Part shown: piece by piece, positions 17,793-27,377 of the stretch
Numbering within the stretch: position 1 is the stretch's first letter
Layout: every line of letters begins with the position of its first letter
From: Corynebacterium minutissimum
GTDB lineage: Bacteria > Actinomycetota > Actinomycetes > Mycobacteriales > Mycobacteriaceae
Direction: 5' to 3'
NCBI RefSeq assembly: GCF_000988205.1
Contig: NZ_LAYQ01000023.1
Span: 1-64,000, forward strand
Length of the DNA: 64,000 nt
The notes under the pieces: generated by a model
Told to the model about the DNA's origin: nothing
Databases searched by the model: none
Seen by the model: the letters and a program-made list of their open reading frames with translations, nothing else
Program-made: the position numbers and the translations under genes

Positions 17793-18548
17793 ATGTCTGT
17801 ACTGGCAATACCTTTCGTCGTCCTCGTTACCGTCATAGTCGGCTCCTGCCTGCAGCGAGTCTCCGGCATGGGGTTGGGCCTCATTGGCGGGCCCATCTTG
17901 ACGCTCTTCCTCGGCCCCGTGGAAGGCATCATGGTCATCAACGTTTTGGCCTGCATTAACGCCATCCTCACGACCTATTCGATGCGCGAGAATGTGGCTT
18001 GGAATAAGTGGCTGCGCATCGGCCCCTTCATGGTCCTCGGCTCAATCCCGGCGGCGCTGCTGATCGCGCGCATCGATACCTCGGCGTTATTGGTGCTCGT
18101 GGGCGCCGCCTTGTTGATCGCGCTGGGCGTAGTGGTGTTTGGCCGCAAGTTCGTCCCCGAGATGCGGGGGACGGGGCCCGCGATCTCCGCGGGTATCTTG
18201 GGCGGTTTTACCAATACCCTGGCCGGCGTTGCCGGCCCCGTCATCACCGTGTACGCCCAGGCTGCGCGGTGGCCTAAGTCAATCCTCGCCGCGACCCTGC
18301 AACCCTGCTTTGTCATCGGCGGATTGTCCTCTGTTCTGACGAAGTACTTCCTGGGCTCCGGAGGTTTCGAGGGCCTGCATTGGCTGGTGTGGCCTTGCGG
18401 AATAGTCGGCATGTGCGTTGGTATCCTCCTGGGCAAGAAGATCGCCGGGCACGTCTCGCGGGAGAAGGCCCACACGCTGTCGCTGGCGCTGGCTAGCCTG
18501 GGAGCGCTGAGTGCTCTGCTGCGCGGTCTTTCCACGCTGGGCGCTTAA
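17793..18548 (+). CDS. TauE/SafE-family membrane permease
   Basis: The 251-residue product is hydrophobic throughout, with about seven or eight membrane segments and two related halves, as in the TauE/SafE family. Family members export sulfite, sulfoacetate or other organic anions; the substrate cannot be told from sequence. Glycine-rich signatures (VSGMGLGLIGGPIL at the start, LGGFTNTLAGVAGP in the middle) match the family. The ATG lies 6 bp after coaD behind AAGGAG, so it may be read with that operon. Confidence 0.85.
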   Translation: MSVLAIPFVVLVTVIVGSCLQRVSGMGLGLIGGPILTLFLGPVEGIMVINVLACINAILTTYSMRENVAWNKWLRIGPFMVLGSIPAALLIARIDTSALLVLVGAALLIALGVVVFGRKFVPEMRGTGPAISAGILGGFTNTLAGVAGPVITVYAQAARWPKSILAATLQPCFVIGGLSSVLTKYFLGSGGFEGLHWLVWPCGIVGMCVGILLGKKIAGHVSREKAHTLSLALASLGALSALLRGLSTLGA

Positions 18549-18573
18549 AACACTGCCTGGGTAAGGTGGACCC

Positions 18574-19428
18574 ATGGCGAAGTTCAAGATTGAAGACGCG
18601 CTCTCCCTGCGCGCAGGCAAGAATTTTCAGATCGACTCGGTCGATGCCTCCGCAACCCCCGGCTTCGACGGTGACAAGGACGAGCTCGATGCCCGTTTCA
18701 CCAAGTACGATGACGAGCTCTATGAACTGCAGGAGCGGCTCTTTGCCAACGGTCGCAGCTATGGTGAGGACGCCCCAGCGGTGCTCATTGTGTTGCAGGG
18801 AATGGATACCTCGGGCAAGGGCGGTGCTATTCGCCACGTGCTCAGCACCTTCGACCCGCAGGGAACCACCACGGTTGGTTTCGGAAAGCCCACCGAGGAA
18901 GAGCTGGAACATGACTTCTTGTGGCGCATCCGCAAGCACGACCCGCAGCCGGGACAGATTGTGGCCTTTGACCGCTCCCACTACGAAGACGTCCTCATTC
19001 AGCGCGTGCACGAGTGGGTCGACGAAGAAGAAGTGGACCGCCGCATCGAGGCTATCCGGGATTATGAGCTCGACCTGACAGCGAAGGGTGTCAAGGTCAT
19101 CAAGATCTTCCTACACCTGTCCAGGGAAGCCCAGAAGGAGAATCTGCTGGAGCGCACGGAGCGGGAAGACAAGTTCTGGAAATACGATCCCGCCGATGTG
19201 GAGGAGCGCGCCTATTGGGATAAGTACATGGCGGCCTACCAGGACGCCATCCAGCGCACGGATGAAAACTATGCGCCCTGGTATGTCATTCCTACCGATA
19301 ACAAGAAATACGCCCGCATGGCGCTGAAGTTCCTCATCGTGGATCTCCTGCGCCATCTTGACCTCGAGTGGCCGGCGCCCGACTTCGACCCGGAGGTGGA
19401 GCGCCAGCGCATCGAGGACGCCGACTAA
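18574..19428 (+). CDS. ppk2: Polyphosphate kinase 2 family protein
   Basis: PPK2 enzymes transfer phosphate between polyphosphate and nucleotides. The 284-residue product has Walker A GMDTSGKGG (residues 76-84), the Walker B region VAFDRSHYEDVL (about 130-141) and the lid arginines in LLERTEREDKFWKYDP. It is a one-domain PPK2. Whether it prefers to make NTP or polyphosphate, and for which nucleotide, is not decided by these motifs. Its stop is 3 bp from that of the convergent YbjN operon. Polyphosphate granules are a hallmark of corynebacteria. Confidence 0.88.
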   Translation: MAKFKIEDALSLRAGKNFQIDSVDASATPGFDGDKDELDARFTKYDDELYELQERLFANGRSYGEDAPAVLIVLQGMDTSGKGGAIRHVLSTFDPQGTTTVGFGKPTEEELEHDFLWRIRKHDPQPGQIVAFDRSHYEDVLIQRVHEWVDEEEVDRRIEAIRDYELDLTAKGVKVIKIFLHLSREAQKENLLERTEREDKFWKYDPADVEERAYWDKYMAAYQDAIQRTDENYAPWYVIPTDNKKYARMALKFLIVDLLRHLDLEWPAPDFDPEVERQRIEDAD

Positions 19429-19431
19429 GAA

Positions 19432-19944
19432 CTAGTCGCTCTGTGCCTCATCGACGTCGCTGGCGAGCTCACGGGCGGCGGCGTTGAAACTATCGAGGAC
19501 GGACAACAGCGCTTCCTGGGCATTGATAATTCCCAGGTTGAGGGCGTGGAAGAGCTGGTCCTCGTTCAGACCCGCCGTGGTGACGAAGCAGGCATCACCA
19601 CGCAGCTCCACCTCATCCTCAACGAGGCCAACGATCGCGCGCCCATCGAAGGCACTGGAATTGAACTCGTTGCACAAGACGTGGAAGATCGGGAGCATGT
19701 CCGCGTCGAGCTGCGTCGGCAGCACGCATTCTATGCGCACGAGGCCATCGTCGACGGTGATAACCCAATCAAGGTCATTGAGGCGGGCAACCGCCGCAGT
19801 GGGGTCCTCCGGGTGCGCGGTGGCCGCCATATCTAGTTCCGTACCGTTGAGCACGCTCAGCACGCTGTCCCGGCTGACGGCGGGCAGCGGAGACCCAGAC
19901 AGGATGTCGAAAGGATCGGTGCCTTCGCTAGCGTTGTGGCTCAT
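19432..19944 (-). CDS. YbjN-like protein, type B (last of four in tandem)
   Basis: The 170-residue acidic protein has the YbjN-type alpha/beta layout and no signal or membrane segment. It resembles the type B gene at 20459-20980: both have a strand reading RIECVLPT or IVRCDVPT, and both end in a helix with GIINAQEAL or GVINAQNAM. It is the last gene of a minus-strand operon, 2 bp after the type A gene at 19947. YbjN proteins have a type III secretion chaperone-like fold, and their role in actinobacteria is not settled. I infer only that it works with its three relatives. Confidence 0.7.
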   Translation of the reverse strand: MSHNASEGTDPFDILSGSPLPAVSRDSVLSVLNGTELDMAATAHPEDPTAAVARLNDLDWVITVDDGLVRIECVLPTQLDADMLPIFHVLCNEFNSSAFDGRAIVGLVEDEVELRGDACFVTTAGLNEDQLFHALNLGIINAQEALLSVLDSFNAAARELASDVDEAQSD

Positions 19945-19946
19945 TC

Positions 19947-20462
19947 CTACTCCTCCTCGTCCCAGGTGATCGCCTGCGGAAAACTCTGCGCCACGACGTC
20001 GAAAATCTCCGCGAAGCTGGCGAGCGAGCTCAGCAGGAAATGCCCCAGCTGGGCCAAGGACAAACCTTCGCCCACGGCCATGGCGCGGTTGGCGCCTAGG
20101 TGGATCTCCGCGTTGCCCTTCGCGTCCTCTTCGACGAGGAAGTTCAAGGTGGGCGCCACGCTGGCCCAGTTCAGCTCCGCCACGGCAGCAGCAACGTCGT
20201 GTTCGAGGTGCGCGGGAAGCGTGCCTTCCCAGGAGGCGAAGGCGCTCAATACGTCGCCTTCCGCATCGAGGTCACAGTGCACCGCGATATGCGGCACACC
20301 GGTCTGCAGGACGCGGCGCGCGGGGGCGTTGGCGTCGCCGGCACCAGGAGCGTCGCCTTCCTCGGGGGCAGCTTCGATGAGCGCGTAGTCGGCGTCGATA
20401 AGCTCGCACAACTGCGCCAGCCGGTCGATGGTGACCGGCTCAACCACGTGGAGATCGGTCAC
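19947..20462 (-). CDS. YbjN-like protein, type A (third of four)
   Basis: The 171-residue product is a diverged type A member. Its C-terminus reads SFPQAITWDEEE, like YPQLVTWKE in the first gene, and its middle contains ASVAPTLNFLVEE, like DHFTPTFRFFE. It has an extra acidic, Ala/Gly-rich loop at about residues 33-47. The ATG overlaps the previous stop by four bases, so translation is coupled. It is cytoplasmic by sequence. Function is unknown. Confidence 0.7.
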   Translation of the reverse strand: MTDLHVVEPVTIDRLAQLCELIDADYALIEAAPEEGDAPGAGDANAPARRVLQTGVPHIAVHCDLDAEGDVLSAFASWEGTLPAHLEHDVAAAVAELNWASVAPTLNFLVEEDAKGNAEIHLGANRAMAVGEGLSLAQLGHFLLSSLASFAEIFDVVAQSFPQAITWDEEE

Positions 20463-20980
20463 TGCTGCTCACCCTGGGCGCCCTCGGTTCCCTCGCCCGC
20501 CTGTGCGGCAGATTCGGAACCGAGCTTGGCCATTTCGTCGGCGGCGGCGACCATGGCGTTCTGGGCGTTGATGACACCATCCACGGAGGCGCGCAGCGCG
20601 GCCGCGAGTTGTTCGTCGGTCATGCCGGCCGCGCACGGAATATCGGCCTCGGTGCGCACGAGCAGCATGCCGTCGAAGTCAGCAATGACGGCGCGGGCCC
20701 CCATAGCCACGGAATTGATCTGGTTAGCCGCGAGGAAAAGGCCGGCGTCGGCCTTGGCGTAGTTGACGTCCGTTGGCACATCGCAGCGCACGATGGCAAC
20801 GCTTTCCAGCACAGCGAACATGCACGGCAGGCCGTTGAGGTTGGCGGTGGCGGCGTCGTCGCGGCCGGTGACCGGCTCGAGTTCGATGTCGAAGGTCTTC
20901 ATTGCCTCAATGATGCGGTCGAGGGTGACCTCCGGCAGTGCGTGCGGATCCTCGGCGGGGGTAGTCGCAGGATTAGTCAT
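20459..20980 (-). CDS. YbjN-like protein, type B (second of four)
   Basis: The 173-residue product begins MTNPATTPAEDPHALPEVTL. The ATG at 20978-20980 has an AAGGAG site inside the end of the preceding gene, with which it overlaps by 8 bp. A YbjN-like core (EVTLDRIIEAMKTFDIELEP) is followed by a C-terminal helix with GVINAQNAM and a low-complexity acidic tail. The frame is open a further 24 codons upstream, but those codons overlap the preceding gene and lack a site. Function is unknown. Confidence 0.7.
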   Translation of the reverse strand: MTNPATTPAEDPHALPEVTLDRIIEAMKTFDIELEPVTGRDDAATANLNGLPCMFAVLESVAIVRCDVPTDVNYAKADAGLFLAANQINSVAMGARAVIADFDGMLLVRTEADIPCAAGMTDEQLAAALRASVDGVINAQNAMVAAADEMAKLGSESAAQAGEGTEGAQGEQQ

Positions 20981-21488
20981 GGTTGTGCTCCTTCCAGGTG
21001 ACGAGCTGCGGGTACTGCTGTTCAATCCACTCGAAGGACTGCAACACGGCATCCAGGGTGGACATGACGAACGCGCCTAACTGGTTGCGGGAAGCGCCGT
21101 GGGTCAGGTCGAGATCGCGCGCACCGGAGACTGCCAAGGCGTTGTCCGGAGCCTCAAAGAAGCGGAACGTCGGCGTGAAGTGATCCTGGTTCCAGGCGTT
21201 GATGTGCATGAGGAGCGCCGGGCCCTCGGAGGCGGGCACAGAACCGCGCCACACGGAATCAACGATGAGGGAGGAGCCAACCAGCTGGAAGGCAATGGCG
21301 GCGTTCGAGAAGCCGGTGCGCAAAAGGTTGACCGTCTGGCCGTCCTGCGTCTTTTGCTCTTCGATGCGGTATTCCAAGCCTTCTGACTTAAAGATCTCCG
21401 CAATGCGCTCGAGTGTGACCTCCTCAATCGGAGTATCGGGCTGCAGCTGGCGCTGCTGCGCTTCGTCGTGATTAGTGGTGTCAGTCAA
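20973..21488 (-). CDS. YbjN-like protein, type A (first of four)
   Basis: The 171-residue product has the most typical YbjN features of the four: EVTLERIAEIFKSEGLEYRI, a VWRGSVP strand, LLMHINAWNQDHFTPTFRF, and a C-terminal helix ending in QQYPQLVTW. The proposed start is TTG 21488 with a weak purine stretch (AGAAGAA) before it, 28 bp after the TIGR01777 gene, so it is probably in the same operon. The exact start is uncertain. In other bacteria YbjN-like proteins affect motility, stress responses or protein stability, and none of that can be assigned here. Confidence 0.72.
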   Translation of the reverse strand: MTDTTNHDEAQQRQLQPDTPIEEVTLERIAEIFKSEGLEYRIEEQKTQDGQTVNLLRTGFSNAAIAFQLVGSSLIVDSVWRGSVPASEGPALLMHINAWNQDHFTPTFRFFEAPDNALAVSGARDLDLTHGASRNQLGAFVMSTLDAVLQSFEWIEQQYPQLVTWKEHNHD

Positions 21489-21516
21489 TTCTTCTACTCA
21501 CTTCGCTACATTCTTC

Positions 21517-22913
21517 TTAATCTTTTCCGGCCCCGACACTACCGGAGCCGTCTTCCTGGGGTGCGCAGGTGGGGTCCTCGAAGAGTTTTTCCCCGCCCAG
21601 CTCGTGGGCAAGCGCTGGAGCGATCTCGGGATATCGGAAAGTATGGCCGAGCGCTTCCGCGCGCGTGGGCAGAACCTTTTGGTTAGCCAGTGCAAGCTCA
21701 CGCGCACCTTCCTTGCCTAGCAGCAGCGCCGGACCGACGCTGGGGATCGGAATGATGGTGGGGCGGTGGAGCAAGGAACCAAGGGCATCAACATAATCGC
21801 GGTTGAGCACCGGAGTGGGGGAGACCGCGTTGATGACGCCGTGCCAGGCCGGGTCGAGCGCGGCGCGGACAAACATGTCAGAAAGATCATCTTGTGCAAT
21901 CCAGCTATTCCACATGGTGCCTTTGCCAAAAGCGCCGCCAAGACCAGTGGAAAACAGCCCGCGTAGCAGCGGCAGGATCCCTGCATTGGCTGATTGCACA
22001 ATACCGGTACGCAGGTTAACCACGCGCTTTCCAGCCTCCCGCGCCGGCTCACACGCCGCCTCCCAGTCGGCGACGACGTCAGCGAGAAAACCCTCGCCGC
22101 GCTCCGATTCCTCGGTCAGTTCCGTCTCACCCCTGTCCGGGCCGTAGATTCCAATGGCGGAGGCGCACACCATGGCGGTCAGGGACGGGGTCTCAGCAGC
22201 CAGCTGGGCCAGTAGGCGAGTAGGCTCGACGCGGGAATCGCGAATGGCCTCTTTATGCGCGGAATTAAAACGCCCAAAGATAGGTTCGCCGGCCAAGTGG
22301 ATGAGAACGTCAACGCCCTCCAGCAGGTCCTTCGCTGGCAACTGTGGGCGCCAGAGGCGCTCGCCAGGCCCGGGGTTGGAGCGCACCAAAGGGATGACGG
22401 TGTTGCCCAGGGTGCCCAATTGCGCAGCCACAGCCGCGCCCACCGTCCCGTGCGTTCCGGTTATCGCTATCGTGCGGGGCTCGGCGTTGAGTGCGCCGAG
22501 CCTGTGGGCAAAGCGAAAGTCTTCGATGAGCTGCTGCTGGCGGTAAGCGAAGATCGATTCCAGGGCTCCGGCGGGGATGCGGGTCTCCACCTTGTCCGTG
22601 ATGAGCGTGCCTCCGGGTGATCCTCAAAGAAGTGCTCGTGGCGCCAATTCGCCAAGGAGCGGAAGGGGGCGTTGATACAGACATCCGCGAAGGACCGCCG
22701 CGGTTGGTAGCGGCTGAGGTCGTGGCGGGCAACCCATTTCAGGCCGCCGGGAAAGCCCAATATTGAGGTTCCATCGGCCAAGGACTCGGCTTGCTGAAGG
22801 GGGGTCATAAAACCGAAAGGTGGGGTGAGGCGAGCAAACGCCCCCTGGCGGGTATGCCACTGCCATACGTCTTCGCGCGGGGCGGGGACAACGTGCTGGG
22901 TAGTGAAACTCAC
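21517..22913 (-). CDS. TIGR01777 epimerase-like protein with N-terminal SRPBCC domain (frameshifted here)
   Basis: The first frame (from 22913, MSFTTQHVVPAPREDVW) encodes a START/SRPBCC-like domain with FGFMTPL and WRHEHFFEDHPE. A lost G near 22610 shifts the frame. With it restored the chain continues LITDKVETRIPAGALE into an NAD-binding domain (ITGTHGTVGAAVA) with VCASAIGIYGPDRGE and a DUF1731-like end (HTFRYPEIAPALAHEL). The whole is about 465 residues, the usual two-domain form in actinobacteria. No substrate is known for the family. It heads the operon with the four YbjN genes. The break is one of nine similar ones and is probably a sequencing error. Confidence 0.8.
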
Positions 22914-23033
22914 TGTCTATAGACCTGCCTCAGGAGATTCGGGGGTGCGAGGGCGTACCAAGCACGCGTGAAGAGTGCTATGGTTAGTGCTGGCTTTCAA
23001 GCATAGACAAGTCCACTGAACCATTGTCCGACA

Positions 23034-23067
23034 TCCTTTAAAGACCGCACCGTGAGGCGGGGAAGGA
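23034..23067 (+). promoter_or_regulatory. PyrR-binding hairpin sequestering the pyrR ribosome-binding site
   Basis: The leader can fold with a lower stem TCCTT (23034-23038)/AAGGA (23063-23067) and an upper stem CCGC (23045-23048)/GCGG (23057-23060), closed by the loop ACCGTGAG. The CCGTGAGGC core resembles PyrR-binding loops upstream of actinobacterial pyr operons. The lower stem contains the Shine-Dalgarno of pyrR (ATG at 23075). This supports translational repression of the pyr operon by UMP-bound PyrR, as described in mycobacteria. No attenuator terminator is seen. Confidence 0.65.
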
Positions 23068-23074
23068 GGTCACG

Positions 23075-23665
23075 ATGAGTGAATCCGGCACCCACGCGGA
23101 GTCCAACGAGCTGCTGAGCTCCTCAGACGTCGCGCGTACTGTCGCACGCATCGCGCACCAGATCATTGAAAAGACGGCGCTAGATTCGAGTGATTCTTCT
23201 CGAGTCCTGCTCTTAGGCATTCCCTCTGGTGGCGTGCCTTTGGCGCAGCGCCTTGCCGAAAAGATTGAGGAATTCTCCGGGGTGGAGATTCCCTGGGGCT
23301 CCCTCGACATCACTTTGTACCGAGACGATTTATATGCCCGCCCGCACCGTGCCTTGCAGCCCACGACGGTGCCTGACGGCGGGATCGATGGCGCCACCGT
23401 CATTCTTGTCGACGACGTCCTTTACTCCGGCCGCACCATCCGTGCCGCCCTCGATGCCCTCGCGGACATCGGCCGCCCCGACATCATCCAGCTCGCCGTC
23501 CTCGTGGACCGCGGACACCGCCAGGTACCCATCCGCGCCGACTACGTGGGCAAAAACATCCCCACCGCGCGGGATGAGGATGTCACCGTGTACAACGCCG
23601 ACATTGATGGGCGCGATGCCGTCGTTCTCACCCGCTTCACTGCACAGCCCGGCAAGGAGGCATAA
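23075..23665 (+). CDS. pyrR: Pyr operon regulator / uracil phosphoribosyltransferase PyrR
   Basis: PyrR binds pyr mRNA when UMP is high and also has uracil phosphoribosyltransferase activity. The 196-residue product shows [14 protein letters not shown], the basic [11 protein letters not shown] and the PRPP-binding loop [17 protein letters not shown]. It is the first gene of pyrR-pyrB-pyrC-carA-carB-pyrF; pyrB begins immediately at its stop. The hairpin at 23034-23067 is its probable target. Confidence 0.95.
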   Translation: MSESGTHAESNELLSSSDVARTVARIAHQIIEKTALDSSDSSRVLLLGIPSGGVPLAQRLAEKIEEFSGVEIPWGSLDITLYRDDLYARPHRALQPTTVPDGGIDGATVILVDDVLYSGRTIRAALDALADIGRPDIIQLAVLVDRGHRQVPIRADYVGKNIPTARDEDVTVYNADIDGRDAVVLTRFTAQPGKEA

Positions 23666-24637
23666 ATGAAGCACCTCATTAACATCGCCGACCACAGCGC
23701 CGAGGAGATTCTCGGTCTGATGGATGAGGCCGACCGCTTCCGGGAGGCCCTGGAAGGCCGCGAGGTCAAGAAGTTGCCCACGCTGCGCGGGCGCACCGTT
23801 TTCACCTTGTTCTACGAGAATTCCACGCGCACTCGTTCCTCTTTCGAGACGGCGGGCAAGTGGATGTCGGCGGATGTCATTAACCTCTCCGCTTCGACGT
23901 CCTCGGTCAAGAAGGGCGAGTCCCTCAAGGACACCGGGTTGACCTTGGCGTCCATCGGGGCGGACGCCATCATCATGCGCCATCCTTCCTCCGGTGCGGC
24001 ACAGCAGCTAGCTAGCTGGGTAGCGCCCGGCGGCCAGGGCCCGAGCGTGATTAACGCCGGCGATGGCTCCCACCAGCACCCCACGCAGGCGCTTCTCGAC
24101 GCCGTCACGATGCGCCAGCGCCTGCACCTGGGCGCGGATCGCTCGGCAGCCGGCACCGGTTTTGAAGGTCTAAACGTGGCTATCGTCGGTGACTGCCTGC
24201 ATTCTCGCGTGGTGCGCTCCAACGTGGACCTGCTCTCCACGCTGGGTGCTGAAGTCACGCTCGTCGCCCCGCCGACGCTGCTGCCTTTCGGCGTCGACAC
24301 CTGGCCGGTGCGCGTCTCCCACGATTTCGATGCAGAGGTTGCCAAGGCAGACGTCGTCATGATGCTGCGCGTGCAAGCAGAGCGCATGAACGGCGGTTTC
24401 TTCCCCTCGCACCGCGAGTACGCCACTCTCTACGGGCTGTCCAAGGACCGCGCAGCGGCCATGAAGAAGGACGCCATCATCATGCACCCAGGCCCCATGG
24501 TCCGCGGCATGGAGATCAACTACGCCGTGGCTGACTATGACAACACCGCGGTACTCCAGCAGGTTAACAACGGTGTCCACGTGCGCATGGCGGCTTTGTT
24601 TACGCTGCTCACTAACGGCGAGAACGCCGGTATCTAA
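23666..24637 (+). CDS. pyrB: Aspartate carbamoyltransferase catalytic chain
   Basis: PyrB joins carbamoyl phosphate and aspartate, the first committed step of pyrimidine synthesis. The 323-residue product has the carbamoyl-phosphate site [13 protein letters not shown] (STRTR at 53-57), [25 protein letters not shown] and [12 protein letters not shown]. No regulatory chain (PyrI) gene lies nearby, as usual in actinobacteria. It starts directly after pyrR (TAAATG) and is followed by pyrC. Confidence 0.97.
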   Translation: MKHLINIADHSAEEILGLMDEADRFREALEGREVKKLPTLRGRTVFTLFYENSTRTRSSFETAGKWMSADVINLSASTSSVKKGESLKDTGLTLASIGADAIIMRHPSSGAAQQLASWVAPGGQGPSVINAGDGSHQHPTQALLDAVTMRQRLHLGADRSAAGTGFEGLNVAIVGDCLHSRVVRSNVDLLSTLGAEVTLVAPPTLLPFGVDTWPVRVSHDFDAEVAKADVVMMLRVQAERMNGGFFPSHREYATLYGLSKDRAAAMKKDAIIMHPGPMVRGMEINYAVADYDNTAVLQQVNNGVHVRMAALFTLLTNGENAGI

Positions 24638-24679
24638 ATCGATATGTCCCACTTAGCAACGAGGAGAGCTGAAGAATCC

Positions 24680-26068
24680 ATGACTACTTATCCAGACACC
24701 GGCGTGCTCTCTGCTCCCGCGGCCGGCACTCTGCTCATCACCAACGTTCGCCCCTATGGCGAGGGTGAGCCCACCAGCATCCTGATCAAGGATGGCGTCA
24801 TCGAAGCCATCGGTGCTGCCGCTGACGCCGGTGACGCCAGGGACGCCGGGGGCGTGACCCCGGCGGTCAAGGCGGACCGCAATATTGATGGTGGCGGCAA
24901 CGTGCTGCTGCCAGGGCTGGTGGACATGCACGTTCACCTGCGTGAGCCGGGCCGCGAGGACACCGAGACCATCGAAACCGGCTCGCGCGCTGCCGCCAAG
25001 GGCGGCTTTACCGCAGTGTTCACCATGGCTAACACGTCACCGGTGACGGATCAGCCGATCATCGCCGAGTCCGTCTGGGCCAAGGGCCAGGCACGCGGCC
25101 TGTGCGATGTCCACCCGGTTGGCTCCATCACGAAGGGCCTCGAGGGCAAGACTCTGACCGAGTTTGGCATGATGGCCCGCTCGGATGCCAAGGTGCGCAT
25201 GTTCTCTGACGACGGCAAGTGCGTCCAGGACCCGCAGCTCATGCGCCGTGCCTTGGAGTACGCGAAGGGCCTTGACGTTCTGCTGGCTCAGCACGCAGAA
25301 GATCACCGCATGACCGAAGGCGCTAGCGCCCACGAGGGTGAGGTCGCCGCCCGCCTCGGCCTGCGCGGCTGGCCGCGCGTCGCCGAGGAATCCATCGTCG
25401 CCCGCGATGCACTGCTCGCGCGTGACTACGGCAACCGCATGCACATCTGCCACGCTTCGACGAAGGGCACCGTGGAGCTTCTTAAGTGGGCCAAGGAACA
25501 AGGCATCCCGCTGACCGCCGAGGTGACCCCGCACCACCTGCTGTTGACCGATGACAAGCTGGTGACCTACGACGGCGTCTACCGCGTCAACCCGCCGTTG
25601 CGCGAGGAATCTGACACCCTGGCCCTGCGCCAGGCATTGCTCGACGGGCTTATCGACGTCGTGGCGACCGACCACGCCCCGCACGGCAGCGAAGACAAGT
25701 GCGTCGAGTTCGAGCACGCCAAGCCGGGCATGCTGGGGCTGGAGTCCTCCCTGGCGGTCATCGCCAAGCTTTTCGTCGCCACCGGTCTGGCCGACTGGCG
25801 CTTCGTTGCCCGCGTCATGTCGGAACGCCCGGCAGAGATCACCCGCCTGCCTGGCCATGGCCGCCCGATTGCCGTGGGAGAGCCAGCGAACCTCACCATC
25901 GTTGATCCGGAGCACCAGTGGGTATCCGATTCCACGCGCCTGGCATCGAAGTCGGAGAACAACCCATACGAGGGGGAGGAATTCGGCGCACGCGTGGCCT
26001 ACACCATCCTGCGCGGTGCGGTGACCTACGACCTAGCGGCTGAAAGCGGCAGCGAGGCGGCCGAGTAA
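24680..26068 (+). CDS. pyrC: Dihydroorotase
   Basis: PyrC cyclises carbamoyl aspartate to dihydroorotate. The 462-residue product is a class I amidohydrolase with the metal-binding [13 protein letters not shown], later HICHAST, and ATDHAPH near the C-terminal third. An Ala/Gly/Asp-rich insertion near residues 40-60 is a little longer than usual. The ATG at 24680 is chosen because the conserved [14 protein letters not shown] starts soon after and purine-rich sequence precedes it. The in-frame ATG at 24644 lacks a site. Confidence 0.94.
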   Translation: MTTYPDTGVLSAPAAGTLLITNVRPYGEGEPTSILIKDGVIEAIGAAADAGDARDAGGVTPAVKADRNIDGGGNVLLPGLVDMHVHLREPGREDTETIETGSRAAAKGGFTAVFTMANTSPVTDQPIIAESVWAKGQARGLCDVHPVGSITKGLEGKTLTEFGMMARSDAKVRMFSDDGKCVQDPQLMRRALEYAKGLDVLLAQHAEDHRMTEGASAHEGEVAARLGLRGWPRVAEESIVARDALLARDYGNRMHICHASTKGTVELLKWAKEQGIPLTAEVTPHHLLLTDDKLVTYDGVYRVNPPLREESDTLALRQALLDGLIDVVATDHAPHGSEDKCVEFEHAKPGMLGLESSLAVIAKLFVATGLADWRFVARVMSERPAEITRLPGHGRPIAVGEPANLTIVDPEHQWVSDSTRLASKSENNPYEGEEFGARVAYTILRGAVTYDLAAESGSEAAE

Positions 26069-26183
26069 TCGGGATAATCGACAATCAGAGTTGCTCACCA
26101 CTTAAGTAGTCAACGCACACCAACGCACGTCCCCAACACAATCACCCTTCACCGAGAAAATTCACTGAAAGGTTCAACACACA

Positions 26184-27347
26184 GTGACTTCCACTACCAC
26201 CACCCCCGCCATCCTGGTCCTCGCTGATGGCCGCACCTTCCGTGGCTTTGGCTTTGGCGCCACGGGTACGACCCTGGGCGAGGCCGTCTTTACCACCGCC
26301 ATGACGGGCTACCAGGAGACCATGACGGATCCGTCGTACCACCGCCAGATCGTCGTGGCCTCCGCGCCGCAGATTGGTAATACAGGCTGGAATGATGAGG
26401 ACAATGAGTCCCACGGCGACAAGATCTGGGTTGCCGGTCTGGTCATCCGCGACCTTGCCCGCCGCGTCTCCAACTGGCGCGCCGAGCGCTCACTGCCGGA
26501 GGAGATGGAAAAGCAGGGCATCATCGGTGTCAGCGGCATCGATACCCGCACCCTGGTGCGCCACCTGCGCAACCACGGCTCCATCAAGGCCGGTATCTTC
26601 TCCGGTGCCGATGCTGAGCGGGACGTCGATGAGCTCATCGCTGAGGTGAAGAACCAGCCCTCCATGGCCGGACTCGACCTGTCGGCAGAGGTCTCGACTG
26701 ATGAGGTTTATACCTTCCCGGCCGTAGGGGAGAAGCGCTTCACCGTCGTGGCCTACGACATGGGAGTCAAGACCGCCACACCGAAGAACTTCGCCGAGCG
26801 CGGCATCGAGACCATCGTGGTTCCCGCCAACACCCCGTTCGAGGAGATTAAGCAGTACAAGCCGGATGGTGTGTTTGTCTCCAACGGCCCGGGCGACCCG
26901 GCTACTGCGGACACCATGGTTGGCATTGTCCGAGACATCCTCGCCGCCAAGTACCCGTTCTTCGGTATCTGCTTCGGCAATCAAATCCTCGGCCGTGCGC
27001 TGGGCATGGATACCTACAAGCTGAAGTTCGGCCACCGCGGCATCAACGTGCCGGTGCGCAACCAACTGACCGGAAAGATCGACATCACCTCTCAGAACCA
27101 CGGCTTCGCCCTGGCCAGCCCCTCGGGCAAGGAAGACCCGGCCGGTGAGGAATTCGAGACCGACTTCGGCCCGGCAGTGGTGTCTCACACCTGCCTCAAC
27201 GACAACACCATTGAAGGTGTTGCGCTCAAGGATGGCATGGCGTACTCCGTGCAGTACCACCCTGAGTCCGCGGCTGGCCCGCACGATGCTAACCCGCTCT
27301 TTGATCAGTTCATCGAGCTCATGACTGAAAAGTCCCCGAACAAGTAG
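26184..27347 (+). CDS. carA: Carbamoyl-phosphate synthase small chain
   Basis: CarA is the glutaminase subunit that feeds ammonia to CarB for carbamoyl phosphate, used for both pyrimidines and arginine. The 387-residue product has the small-subunit domain (LADGRTFRGFGFG, TAMTGYQETMTDPSY) and a class I glutamine amidotransferase domain with the nucleophile in FGICFGNQ and the His-Glu pair in QYHPE. It uses a GTG start. It lies 115 bp after pyrC, the largest gap in the operon, so an extra promoter there is possible. Confidence 0.96.
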   Translation: MTSTTTTPAILVLADGRTFRGFGFGATGTTLGEAVFTTAMTGYQETMTDPSYHRQIVVASAPQIGNTGWNDEDNESHGDKIWVAGLVIRDLARRVSNWRAERSLPEEMEKQGIIGVSGIDTRTLVRHLRNHGSIKAGIFSGADAERDVDELIAEVKNQPSMAGLDLSAEVSTDEVYTFPAVGEKRFTVVAYDMGVKTATPKNFAERGIETIVVPANTPFEEIKQYKPDGVFVSNGPGDPATADTMVGIVRDILAAKYPFFGICFGNQILGRALGMDTYKLKFGHRGINVPVRNQLTGKIDITSQNHGFALASPSGKEDPAGEEFETDFGPAVVSHTCLNDNTIEGVALKDGMAYSVQYHPESAAGPHDANPLFDQFIELMTEKSPNK

Positions 27348-27377
27348 AACGCAACCAGGAAAAGGAAGAAGAAACAC

